Shown here piece by piece: positions 18,786 to 27,456 of a DNA stretch of 35,918 bases. Every line of letters begins with the position of its first letter. Position 1 is the stretch's first letter. The DNA is from Syntrophobacterales bacterium Delta_01 (GTDB lineage Bacteria > Desulfobacterota > Syntrophobacteria > Syntrophobacterales > Syntrophobacteraceae). Below the pieces are notes generated by a model that saw only the letters and a list, made by a program, of their open reading frames with translations, had not been told where the DNA came from and did not search any database. The stretch spans positions 1 through 35,918 of the forward strand of contig LUZZ01000038.1 of assembly GCA_001603845.1 (NCBI GenBank), given 5' to 3'. A program made the translations under genes and the position numbers.

Positions 18786-20498
18786 ATGAAAAATCAATTC
18801 GATTATCTGGTGGTCGGAAGTGGAATCGCCGGCCTGACGTTCGCCCTCAAAGCTGCTCGGAACGGCTCGGTAGCGATAGTGACCAAAAAAGACAAGGTGG
18901 AGACCAGCACCAACTATGCCCAGGGAGGGATCGCAAGCGTTTTCGGCGGCGACGACTCTTTTCAGCTCCACATCGAGGACACCCTGCGCTCCGGCGACGG
19001 GCTGTGCCATCCGGACATTGTGGATCTGGTGGTGAAAAACGGCCCGGAACGCATCCGCGAACTGCTCGATCTCGGGGTGTCGTTCAACAGGGCCGAAACC
19101 GCCCCCGACCAGTTTGACCTGGGCAGGGAAGGCGGCCACAGCCGGAACCGCATCCTTCACTCGCAGGACATGACCGGCAGGGCCATCGAGAAAGTGCTGA
19201 TCGTGGCGGCCGAAGAGAACCCCAACATAACCATTTTCGAAGACCACACGGTGCTCGATCTCATCATCCAGCACCGTTCGCTGAGGAGCGGGTCCACGAG
19301 CCTCTACAAGCAGGACGTCTGCCGGGGCGCCTACATCCTGGATATCTCCCGGAAGGAAATCCACACCTTCATCGCCAATGCGGTGCTCATGTGCACGGGA
19401 GGCGCCGGCAAGGTCTACCTGTACACCAGCAATCCGGACGTGGCCACGGGGGACGGACTGGCCATCGCCTACCGGGCAGGGGCCAGCCTGGCGAACCTGG
19501 AGTTCGTTCAGTTCCACCCCACCTGTCTCTACCATCCGCAGGCCAAGAACTTTCTCATCTCGGAGGCGGTGCGCGGCGAGGGCGGAAAACTGATCGACCG
19601 GCGCGGCAACGCGTTCATGGAAAAATACCATCCGCTCAAAGACCTGGCGTTTCGAGACATCGTGGCCCGGGCCATCGACACCGAAATGAAATCGAGCGGC
19701 GACGACTGCGTGTTCCTGGACATAAGCCATCGGAACGCCGATTTCATCCGGCAGCGCTTTCCCAACATTTATGAAAAGTGCAAATCCCTGGGGATCGACA
19801 TCACCACCGACCCTCTGCCGGTGGTGCCCGCCGCCCACTATATGTGCGGCGGCATCCTCACCGACCCCAAGGGGCAGACCACCATCCAGAACCTCTACGC
19901 CCTGGGCGAGTGCGCGTGCACGGGCCTGCACGGGGCCAACCGGCTGGCCAGCAATTCCCTCCTGGAAGCCATGGTTTTTGCCGATGCGGCGGCAGCCGAG
20001 TGCAGCAGCAACATCGAAGAGTGGCGTAACCGCACGCTGCCCGAAGTTCCCGATCTTTCCACCAGGATAGACCAGAACGCCGTCTCGAACAACGAGATGG
20101 TCCTGGTGGCCCACAACTGGGACATCATACGAAGGTTGATGTGGAACTACGTGGGGATAGTCCGGACGGACCGGCGGCTCTCACTGGCCCTGAACCATAT
20201 TGCCCAGATCAGGATGGAAATAGGGGAGCACATGCCGCAGATTCCGCTCAACAGCGACGTGCTGGAACTCCAGGGGCTGGCGCTGGTGGCGGAGCTTATC
20301 ATCCGGTGTGCGATGCAGAGGAAGGAAAGCCGCGGGCTGCACTACAACCTGGATCACGCTCAAAAAGACGACGCGGCCTGGTTGAAGGACACCATTGTGA
20401 CCAAGTATCCGGGCGAGCAGTTTCTCTCGGCCGTCGGCTTCAGGCCAGATGAACCGATTTGTGATCCTCCGCCGGTTCTATCGTTTCAGCATCGATGA
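18786..20498 (+). CDS. nadB: L-aspartate oxidase
   Basis: MKNQFDYLVVGSGIAGLTFALKAARNG..., NYAQGGIASVFGGDDSFQLHIEDTLRSGDGLCHPDIVDLVV, HGANRLASNSLLEAMVFA. Start at internal ATG 18786. Confidence 0.95.
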   Translation: MKNQFDYLVVGSGIAGLTFALKAARNGSVAIVTKKDKVETSTNYAQGGIASVFGGDDSFQLHIEDTLRSGDGLCHPDIVDLVVKNGPERIRELLDLGVSFNRAETAPDQFDLGREGGHSRNRILHSQDMTGRAIEKVLIVAAEENPNITIFEDHTVLDLIIQHRSLRSGSTSLYKQDVCRGAYILDISRKEIHTFIANAVLMCTGGAGKVYLYTSNPDVATGDGLAIAYRAGASLANLEFVQFHPTCLYHPQAKNFLISEAVRGEGGKLIDRRGNAFMEKYHPLKDLAFRDIVARAIDTEMKSSGDDCVFLDISHRNADFIRQRFPNIYEKCKSLGIDITTDPLPVVPAAHYMCGGILTDPKGQTTIQNLYALGECACTGLHGANRLASNSLLEAMVFADAAAAECSSNIEEWRNRTLPEVPDLSTRIDQNAVSNNEMVLVAHNWDIIRRLMWNYVGIVRTDRRLSLALNHIAQIRMEIGEHMPQIPLNSDVLELQGLALVAELIIRCAMQRKESRGLHYNLDHAQKDDAAWLKDTIVTKYPGEQFLSAVGFRPDEPICDPPPVLSFQHR

Positions 20499-20910
20499 TC
20501 GGTTCGGCGGGTTGCTGCGGCGGAGCTTCGAGGAGCTTGCCCGAGTTGGCGTTCTGCTCGATCCTCATGGTGAGCATCCCGCCCATGAAACTGATCTCGT
20601 AGTTCCTGTTGGAAAGATCGGAGTGCGTGAACGATTCGCGCAGCTTGTGGAACTGCCGCTTCGCTTTCTTGTAGATGTAATACAGGGATGTGGCGAAGAG
20701 TGCAAAAATGAACAGGAACACCCACCCCGGGGTGGAGATTACTTTGCCGATGAACATGATGACCGCCAGGATGGCAAAAACGAAAACGACCTGGAGCCCC
20801 ATAATGATATAAATATAGTGGATCCCCTGGTTTATCGGATCGCGTTTCGGGGATTGCTCCTCCGGTTGCTTTTTCTCTTTTCGTTTTCCGAACAGCCGGC
20901 TAAACCACAT
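20440..20910 (-). CDS. Small membrane protein of unknown function
   Basis: MWFSRLFGKRKEKKQPEEQ...GIHYIYIIMGLQVVFVFAILAVIMFIGKVISTPGWVFLFIFALFATSLYYIYKK...; two hydrophobic segments; 1 nt from the upstream same-strand gene; convergent overlap with nadB of ~59 bp. Confidence 0.75.
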   Translation of the reverse strand: MWFSRLFGKRKEKKQPEEQSPKRDPINQGIHYIYIIMGLQVVFVFAILAVIMFIGKVISTPGWVFLFIFALFATSLYYIYKKAKRQFHKLRESFTHSDLSNRNYEISFMGGMLTMRIEQNANSGKLLEAPPQQPAEPIIDAETIEPAEDHKSVHLA

Positions 20911-20911
20911 C

Positions 20912-21730
20912 TTATCGAGATTCCCCCGCTTTGAGGACTTGCGCCGCGACTTCCTCGACTTCGGCGCTGTTGGGCGCCGGCAACTGAGGTGACGAGGGAT
21001 TGCTGAGGAGAAGCTGCTCTTTTATCCGGTATTTTTCTATTTCAAGCTGATTGAGCAGCATCTGCTTCGAAAGCCTGTAGCGCAGGTAAATGATCCAGGT
21101 AAGCAATGCCCCCGTAAATACCGCCAGCCCGAGGAAAAACCACTGGTAATCCCGCACCGCGGCCATGAACGATTGGGCCATGTCCCCCAGAAAAGACGGC
21201 ACCAGCCATAAAATAAGCATTATCGAAACAATTACGAAGCCGACGTGCAGGACGGTGATATTCCTGGAGGCGCTGAGAAACGAATCGAACCGCGTCGATT
21301 TGCCCCGCTGCGCTGCGCCCTCGGCCGGCCCCTCTTCCTTGTGCCCCCCGTTGAGCAGGTGCATCCAGACCTGCACCAGGAACGCGAGCAGTAAAATCAG
21401 CCCCATCGGCAGCCCTATGGCCAGGAGCACCCAGGTCCTCAGGGGAAAGGGCACCATCTCCGTTTCCACGTGAGTGCTGTAGTTGCGGAGCGGGCCGAAA
21501 TTGTTTTCGAACATCATTTTTTCGTACGCGCTGAGAGCCGCGCCGGAACTCTCGTATACCTTGGTGCCGCCGGGGTCTTCGATCACTATCCGCGACTTCA
21601 GCCCCGACTGGCTGGAAACGGCGACGTAGACCGCGATTTCGAGAACGAGAAGCAGGATTACGCTTACCGCCAAGACGATTTTGGCCGACTTGCGCGCCTC
21701 GAAAAGCTCGAGCAATTTTATGTTTGCCAT
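20912..21730 (-). CDS. Multi-spanning membrane protein of unknown function
   Basis: MANIKLLELFEARKSAKIVLAVSVILLLVLEIAVYVAVSS...LRTWVLLAIGLPMGLILLLAFLVQVWMHLLN...ITVLHVGFVIVSIMLILWLVPSFLGDM...WFFLGLAVFTGALLTWIIYLRYR; four hydrophobic segments. Start chosen at MANIKLL. Confidence 0.75.
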   Translation of the reverse strand: MANIKLLELFEARKSAKIVLAVSVILLLVLEIAVYVAVSSQSGLKSRIVIEDPGGTKVYESSGAALSAYEKMMFENNFGPLRNYSTHVETEMVPFPLRTWVLLAIGLPMGLILLLAFLVQVWMHLLNGGHKEEGPAEGAAQRGKSTRFDSFLSASRNITVLHVGFVIVSIMLILWLVPSFLGDMAQSFMAAVRDYQWFFLGLAVFTGALLTWIIYLRYRLSKQMLLNQLEIEKYRIKEQLLLSNPSSPQLPAPNSAEVEEVAAQVLKAGESR

Positions 21731-21869
21731 AGATGCTTCCGTAAAGGGCCGGCCGGCAAATTTTGAAAGTTCCGCCCGGAGGCCGGCCAAGCGTTTCAAT
21801 AAGGGAAGGCTAACATTCCGAATCGGGGAGAGTCAAATAAAAACGGCCTTGGGAGGGCTGGAGCGGAAA

Positions 21870-21898
21870 GCCCCGCGCCGGGAAACCCGACGCGGGGC
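21870..21898 (-). terminator. Hairpin downstream of qrcD, possible terminator
   Basis: GCCCCGCG-CCGGGAAACCCGA-CGCGGGGC: 8-bp outer stem with an inner CGGG/CCCG; only a short T run follows on the minus strand. Confidence 0.45.
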
Positions 21899-21977
21899 GC
21901 TTGAATTCGAAACGTTGCGAATGGACACCGTAGCCCGGCGGCGCGAGGCTGCCTTTTCGCAAGTCGGTGCGGCACAG

Positions 21978-23219
21978 TTACCGGTTAAGCTCCTTTTCCC
22001 GCGGGAAGAGGGGAAGGTACCGGTAGGAAAGCGAAATGATCAGGGTGCAGTACGCGAGCATGGCGATGATGGGCGCCGTCTCGTAGACCGTCGGCACATA
22101 GACCTGCCAGGAATCGAAAGGCATGACCGGAGCGGCGATGGCCTGCACGGTCATCACGAAGCGGTTGAGGCAGACCCCGATGCAGTCCAGCAGGAATGCG
22201 CCGAAGAGCAGGAAGTTGCTCTTCCTGGTTGTCGGAGAAATCAGCAGCAGGGCCGGAAGGACGCCGCAAATACCGATTTCGGCCACCAGGAGCCAGATGC
22301 CGTACGGTCCCCAATAGAAATCTCCGAGCTTGAACCCGAACGCCGGCGATTGGCCGAAGGCCCAATAGGCGGTGTCGGCGATCTTGAGGATGACGTAAAC
22401 CGAAAGCAGCCCGCCTTCGATCTTTCCGATCAGATCATAGACGCTGCGGTCCACCAGCGTCTTGCCGGAAACCTTCTCGATGGACCTGCAAATGAGAGAC
22501 GTGAAGGCAGGACCGGAAGCGATGGCCGACAGGATGAACAGGAAGAAGGTCCACGGCCAGATGAACAGCCCGGCCCGGTAGGCGAAGGGCCTGGCGAACA
22601 GAACGCCGGCGACGCCGCCCAGCGACCCTTGGTGGAAAAAGCTGAGAAAGGTGCCGGTAAGGGCGAAAATAGCCATGACGTCATGCATGCTGTGGCCGAG
22701 GACGTTGAGGGTCCTGTTCTCGCTGATCTTGCGGTTTTCCAGAATTATGGGCACGTATTCTATAATGAGTACAATGGCGTAGCAGGTGATGCAGAAGATA
22801 ACTTCGGTCAGCATGGAGTGGACGTTCGCGTGCCAGTATCCGAACCAACCCCGCAGCGGCTGGCCGATTTCGAGCAGCAGGACGGCCAGTGCGCCCGTGT
22901 AGCACACGAACCCGACCACCACCGCCAGGTTGATGATCTTGCCCAACTCCTTGAGCGACGGGAAAAACCGCGAAAGCCCGTAGTACATAAACCCGCTGAA
23001 GAAGGCGCCGGCGCCGAGCGCGATAATGGCCAGGTCGGCGGTGATGTATGCTCCGAAACCGAAATAATCGTTGAGCCCGGTCACGTTGAGGGCCTTGATG
23101 AGCACCACCGCTCCGGCCACTACTCCCCAACCGATCAGGCCAAACAAGATCAGTACCCAGAGACCAAAGACGGGAAGCGGGCAGCGCTTCACGCCATCCG
23201 GAATCAATGCTTTATCCAT
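21978..23219 (-). CDS. qrcD: NrfD/PsrC-type integral membrane subunit, QrcD-like
   Basis: 413 aa, many hydrophobic helices, GWGVVAGAVVLIKALNVTGLNDYFGFGAYITADLAIIALGAGAFFSGF...; NrfD-type, last gene of the Qrc-type operon. Confidence 0.85.
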   Translation of the reverse strand: MDKALIPDGVKRCPLPVFGLWVLILFGLIGWGVVAGAVVLIKALNVTGLNDYFGFGAYITADLAIIALGAGAFFSGFMYYGLSRFFPSLKELGKIINLAVVVGFVCYTGALAVLLLEIGQPLRGWFGYWHANVHSMLTEVIFCITCYAIVLIIEYVPIILENRKISENRTLNVLGHSMHDVMAIFALTGTFLSFFHQGSLGGVAGVLFARPFAYRAGLFIWPWTFFLFILSAIASGPAFTSLICRSIEKVSGKTLVDRSVYDLIGKIEGGLLSVYVILKIADTAYWAFGQSPAFGFKLGDFYWGPYGIWLLVAEIGICGVLPALLLISPTTRKSNFLLFGAFLLDCIGVCLNRFVMTVQAIAAPVMPFDSWQVYVPTVYETAPIIAMLAYCTLIISLSYRYLPLFPREKELNR

Positions 23220-23281
23220 TCTCGACCCCTCGCAAACAAGGAAAGCAAATTCAGCTCATCCCGAAATCGTCGATTCCAATA

Positions 23282-24037
23282 CTACTTGATATGGTTATCC
23301 GCCAGTTTCTTCACCCAGTCTCTGCTGGAGAGATAGTAAACTTTCGGTTCGGTATGGAGCTTTTCCAGGATCCGGAACGCGCGCGGATCTTTTGCCAGCT
23401 TGGCGACCTCGGAATTTTCATCCCGGAGGTTTCCGAAGGTGATCGCCCCGACCGGACAGGCTTCGGCACACGCCGGCGTGTAGGTGGCCTTGTTCGGGTC
23501 GGTGCCGTCCGCGTAGGCCTTCGACCGGGCCTTCATCATCCGGTGGCTGCAGAAGGTGCATTTCTCCACCACGCCGCGCATCCTGGGGCTGACCTCGGGG
23601 CTCAGCATGGATTCCATGGGCTTGGGCCAGGCCGGGTCCCACCAGTTGAAGTCCCTGGAATGGTAGGGACAGGCAACGATGCAGTACCGACACCCGATGC
23701 ACCGCGGGTAGATGTGCGTGACCAGCCCGGTTTCCTCATCGCGTGTGGTGGCGTTGACCGGACACACGAAGGTGCAGGGAGCATGATGCGGGGCATCGCA
23801 GTGCATGCACGGGCGCGGCAGGTAGGCCATACTGTAGTCGGGATAGTCCCTGCCGTTTTCCAGCAGGTAAATCTCCATCCAGGTTATGGAACGCAGCTTG
23901 TTGGATTCGTCGGGCCTGAACGATACGTTGTTTTCAGCCTGACATGCCACGCTGCATGCGCCGCAACCGGTGCACTTGTCCAGGTCGATTGCCATTCCGT
24001 AACGAAGACCGCTTTGAGCATGTCCTTTTTCGCTCAC
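23282..24037 (-). CDS. qrcC: 4Fe-4S ferredoxin-type subunit, QrcC-like
   Basis: YGMAIDLDKCTGCGACSVACQAENNV..., RPCMHCDAPHHAPCTFVCPVNATT, YPRCIGCRYCIVACPYHSRDF, CTFCSHR...ACAEACPVGAITFG: four cysteine clusters. Confidence 0.88.
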   Translation of the reverse strand: MSEKGHAQSGLRYGMAIDLDKCTGCGACSVACQAENNVSFRPDESNKLRSITWMEIYLLENGRDYPDYSMAYLPRPCMHCDAPHHAPCTFVCPVNATTRDEETGLVTHIYPRCIGCRYCIVACPYHSRDFNWWDPAWPKPMESMLSPEVSPRMRGVVEKCTFCSHRMMKARSKAYADGTDPNKATYTPACAEACPVGAITFGNLRDENSEVAKLAKDPRAFRILEKLHTEPKVYYLSSRDWVKKLADNHIK

Positions 24038-24049
24038 TGGTTATCCCCC

Positions 24050-26431
24050 TTACACGCGACGCAGTTGAGCGCGGGTAGCCCATATCGTCCCCATACCGCT
24101 CACCGGATCGAGTTGGACTTCCATCAGACTGTTCGCATTCACGCCCTTGTTCTGGATATATTCGTCATAGGCCTTGTGACCGAGCCCCTTGGGAATGTAG
24201 ATCACCCCCGGACGCGCCGCCTGGGTGAGGTTCACCCTGACGGTGGCTTCTCCCTGGGTGGTCTTGAGCGAGACGCGGTCGCCCTGAACGAGCTTCAGCT
24301 CCGTGGCGGTCTTCGGATGTATCTCCACGAAGACGTCGTTTCCCTTGAGGACCACGTCCGAGACCAGCTTGTTCATGAAAGGCGGATTGGCAAGATAGCC
24401 GTTCGTGATGAACGGGCTGACGTAGGTGACCAGCAGCAGAGGCATCTCGGTGGCGCTGCCCGAGGGTTCCAGCGGCGCGAAATGCGGCAGGTAGTTCCGA
24501 TCTTCGGTCGAGGCGGGCAGTTGGGCCTGGCACGCCAGCCCCAGTTTGCCCGAAGGGGTAGTCACGGGCACCGTGCCTGCCGGTGCGTCGTACCAGGCGG
24601 CCCCCGCCTTGAGCTTTTTCCACAGGTCCGCGGCGTCGGCGAAGTTGGGTTCCACGGAAGCGCCCGGCTTGAGGCCCCACAGGTGCGTCCCGGGCTTGTC
24701 GGCAACGGCGCCTTTTTTTGCCTGCGCAATGCCGTCCACCCTGAATTTCAAATATTCCTCATAGCTTTTCCATGGCAGCGAGGACGCGACGTCGGCCCCC
24801 AGTTGCTTTGCCAGAGCGAGCAGGACGTCCCCGGTGCTCTTGGTGTTCGCCTGCGGCTTGAGGATCGGCGCGGATACGGCGTAGTATGCAAACGGCGCCC
24901 CGGGAATTCCCATGACGTCCTCCAGACCCTCCAGCGCCATGTGGTTGGGAAGGATCAGGTCGGCCCGCAAGGTCGTTTCGTCCATATAGGAGGAAAAGGA
25001 AACCAGGGTCTCTATCTTTTCAAGCGCCGAGAGGAACAGCTTGCTTTCGGGAAGGCTGAACGCGGGGTTCGCTTCGTGGACCAGCAGTACCTGGATGGGG
25101 TACGCCGGCCCGGAAACAATGCTGTCCAGAAACGCGTACATTCCGTTCTGGGCATGGGGACCCATCTTTTTGGCCAAATCCAGCCGGGGCTGCTGGCCCG
25201 CTTTTTCCGCCAGGGCATCCTTTTGGACCGCGGGAAGCTCCGAAAGCGGCAAATCGGGCGCCAGGCTCACCAGTCCGTTCGGCTTGAGGTTCCCCTTGAG
25301 CACGTTGAGGGCCACGAAAACCAGTTCGTGGTAGATGCTGTTGGTAATATCCGGAAGTCCCATGCCCCACACGGCGACCGCTCCGGGGCTGGACGCGAAC
25401 TCCTTTGCGACTTCCCGCACCTTGGCGGCATCCACGCCGGTCACCTTGGCCACGGCATCGGGCGAATAGGTGGGCGAGGAAACGAGGCTCTTGAACCCCT
25501 GGTGCTTTTTGCCGGCGCCGTCCGTCCAGTCTTCAAACCCGAAGACGTTGTTGCTCACATAGTCGGCATCGTAGCTCCCGCCGGTAACCATGAGGTGCGC
25601 AATGCCCATCGCCAGGGCCGCTTCGGTTCCCGGAGCGACGGCCACCCACCGGTCGGCTTTGGCTGCGGTGAGCGAACACCGGGATTCCACCTGTACGAAC
25701 TTTACGGAACTTCCCGGCTGCTTTTTGAAGGCGGCAAGGGCAAAGCCCGGCCCCGAACCGCCGTTGACCAGATTAGCGCCGAAACTGATGACGTAGGCCG
25801 CGTTTTCGAGGTCGAACGCAAAGGGGGCCGCCTTTCCCACCGTCATCATGGCGGCCGCCTTCATGCCGTCGGCCTGCGAGGGCATGTTGAACAGGTTCCG
25901 GGAACCGTAGGCGGCGAAAAACTGGGCCCACAGGTCGTCCATGCTGCTCTGCCTCGCCGAGGTGATGCAGGCTGCCGAGTACGCCTTGCCGTCGTTTCTC
26001 ATCGCCCCCAGCTTCTTGGCCAGTTCCACCAGGGCCTCGTCCCAGGAGATGGGCTGGAAGCCCGCAAGATTGCCGCGCCCCCTGGTTTGCTTGAGCGGCT
26101 GATTGATCCGGTATGGAGCGTACAAAAACTGAAGACCGGCGGCTCCCAGGGGGCATATCCCGCCCTTGCCGACCGGGTCCGCCGGATTTCCTTCCAGCAG
26201 GATGGCGCGATGGCCGTTGACCAGGCGCGCCTGAATTCCGCACCCTCCCTCGCAAAACGTGCACACGGAAGGTACCTTGGTGATCTCACCCCGCTCGGGA
26301 GAGGGGCGCCATGACCAGTTCTGTGACCAGATGGCCGAATCGTCGGCCAGTTTCCACGGCAATGGCGAGAGCAATGTCCCGCCAACCGCTCCGGCAGCAA
26401 ATTGCAAGAAAGCTCTCCGACCGATACTCAT
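24050..26431 (-). CDS. qrcB: Molybdopterin-oxidoreductase-family subunit, QrcB-like, with Tat-type signal
   Basis: MSIGRRAFLQFAAGAVGGTLL (twin-arginine), CTFCEGGCGIQARLVNG...GGICPLGAAG (FeS site), FQPISWDEALVELAKKLG; 793 aa. Confidence 0.88.
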   Translation of the reverse strand: MSIGRRAFLQFAAGAVGGTLLSPLPWKLADDSAIWSQNWSWRPSPERGEITKVPSVCTFCEGGCGIQARLVNGHRAILLEGNPADPVGKGGICPLGAAGLQFLYAPYRINQPLKQTRGRGNLAGFQPISWDEALVELAKKLGAMRNDGKAYSAACITSARQSSMDDLWAQFFAAYGSRNLFNMPSQADGMKAAAMMTVGKAAPFAFDLENAAYVISFGANLVNGGSGPGFALAAFKKQPGSSVKFVQVESRCSLTAAKADRWVAVAPGTEAALAMGIAHLMVTGGSYDADYVSNNVFGFEDWTDGAGKKHQGFKSLVSSPTYSPDAVAKVTGVDAAKVREVAKEFASSPGAVAVWGMGLPDITNSIYHELVFVALNVLKGNLKPNGLVSLAPDLPLSELPAVQKDALAEKAGQQPRLDLAKKMGPHAQNGMYAFLDSIVSGPAYPIQVLLVHEANPAFSLPESKLFLSALEKIETLVSFSSYMDETTLRADLILPNHMALEGLEDVMGIPGAPFAYYAVSAPILKPQANTKSTGDVLLALAKQLGADVASSLPWKSYEEYLKFRVDGIAQAKKGAVADKPGTHLWGLKPGASVEPNFADAADLWKKLKAGAAWYDAPAGTVPVTTPSGKLGLACQAQLPASTEDRNYLPHFAPLEPSGSATEMPLLLVTYVSPFITNGYLANPPFMNKLVSDVVLKGNDVFVEIHPKTATELKLVQGDRVSLKTTQGEATVRVNLTQAARPGVIYIPKGLGHKAYDEYIQNKGVNANSLMEVQLDPVSGMGTIWATRAQLRRV

Positions 26432-26503
26432 CCCGTCAACCTCTCATATGACAGAAAAAAATTCAGAATGAATGCGTTTCACCCCTGCACCCGGGTGACT
26501 TTT

Positions 26504-27070
26504 TTACTTGTGGCATATTTCGCAATTGTTCGAAGCGCCTTTGCTGGCGTGGCATTCCTCGCATTCGACCATTTTCATGGTAGAGATGCTGTAGCCGGTC
26601 AACCGGTTTTCCCGGTAGACGGGCAGAGTTTTCTCATCATCGACCTTGCGATGGCAGGTTACGCACTCCAGGCCCTTGCCTTTGTGCGGAGCGTGTGAGA
26701 AAAAAACGTTGTCCGGTTGCCAGGCGTATACTTTCCAGGGAACTTCCTTGTCCTTGGCAACGTAGTCTTCCACCAGGATGCGTTCGGCTTCGGTGTCACC
26801 CATGGCCGATTCGTGGCACTCCTTGCACTTTTCGATCCGCGGGATCCCGGTGTAAGTGCCGTCGGCACGCAGGGCGTGACAGGATTCGCAGTCATTGTCC
26901 TGGTGAGCCGCGTGGCTGAAATTGATGGGTTGGGTTTTCTGAGAGTAGAGCAGGTTGGGAAAGACCACCCACCCCACTACCAGGGCGGCGATGAACCCCA
27001 GCAGGAAAAGGACTACCCCCAGCGCCTTGCCCGAACTGCCGGTTTTCTTTTCGTTTGCAGGATCTTTCAT
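26504..27070 (-). CDS. qrcA: Multihaem c-type cytochrome, QrcA-like
   Basis: MKDPANEKKTGSSGKALGVVLFLLGFIAALVVGWVVFPNLLYSQKTQPINFSHAAH...; five CxxCH motifs (CESCH, CKECH, CVTCH, CEECH, CEICH) after an N-terminal membrane anchor. Start chosen at MKDPAN. Confidence 0.88.
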   Translation of the reverse strand: MKDPANEKKTGSSGKALGVVLFLLGFIAALVVGWVVFPNLLYSQKTQPINFSHAAHQDNDCESCHALRADGTYTGIPRIEKCKECHESAMGDTEAERILVEDYVAKDKEVPWKVYAWQPDNVFFSHAPHKGKGLECVTCHRKVDDEKTLPVYRENRLTGYSISTMKMVECEECHASKGASNNCEICHK

Positions 27071-27456
27071 AGGACAGCCTCTGTACCCCCCACTAAGAAT
27101 AGCCAAAAGCATTGAAGTTGTGCCCGTTATGCAAATGCGGCAAACCACAAGTGAGAAAAATAACGATGATGAACCTTATTTCTTAAAGCAATTTTTGTCA
27201 GGATGTGCGACCACTTAATAGATTAGTTAAACTCTTGTCAAGAGAAAAACTGCCAAGCAATCGGCGAACAATTATTGAACAAAGTGCACTTGCACGCTAC
27301 TCGTATAGCGAAAACATTCACATACAACGTCGGCTACAACCCTTTTCGTGTTACAAACGGTATTGATTCTACGAATATTTTAGGGATAAAAGAGACTGCG
27401 GCCCCGGCACAAGCCCCGGGCCGGTTCCCCATACCGGCAGGAGAAAAGGACGGCGA

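Noticed and set aside
23207-26314. 1035-aa plus-strand ORF
   Set aside because: Antisense to qrcB/qrcC/qrcD, which have clear family signatures; the frame is open because of GC-rich codon bias, and its translation is low-complexity Arg/Gly/His-rich without motifs.
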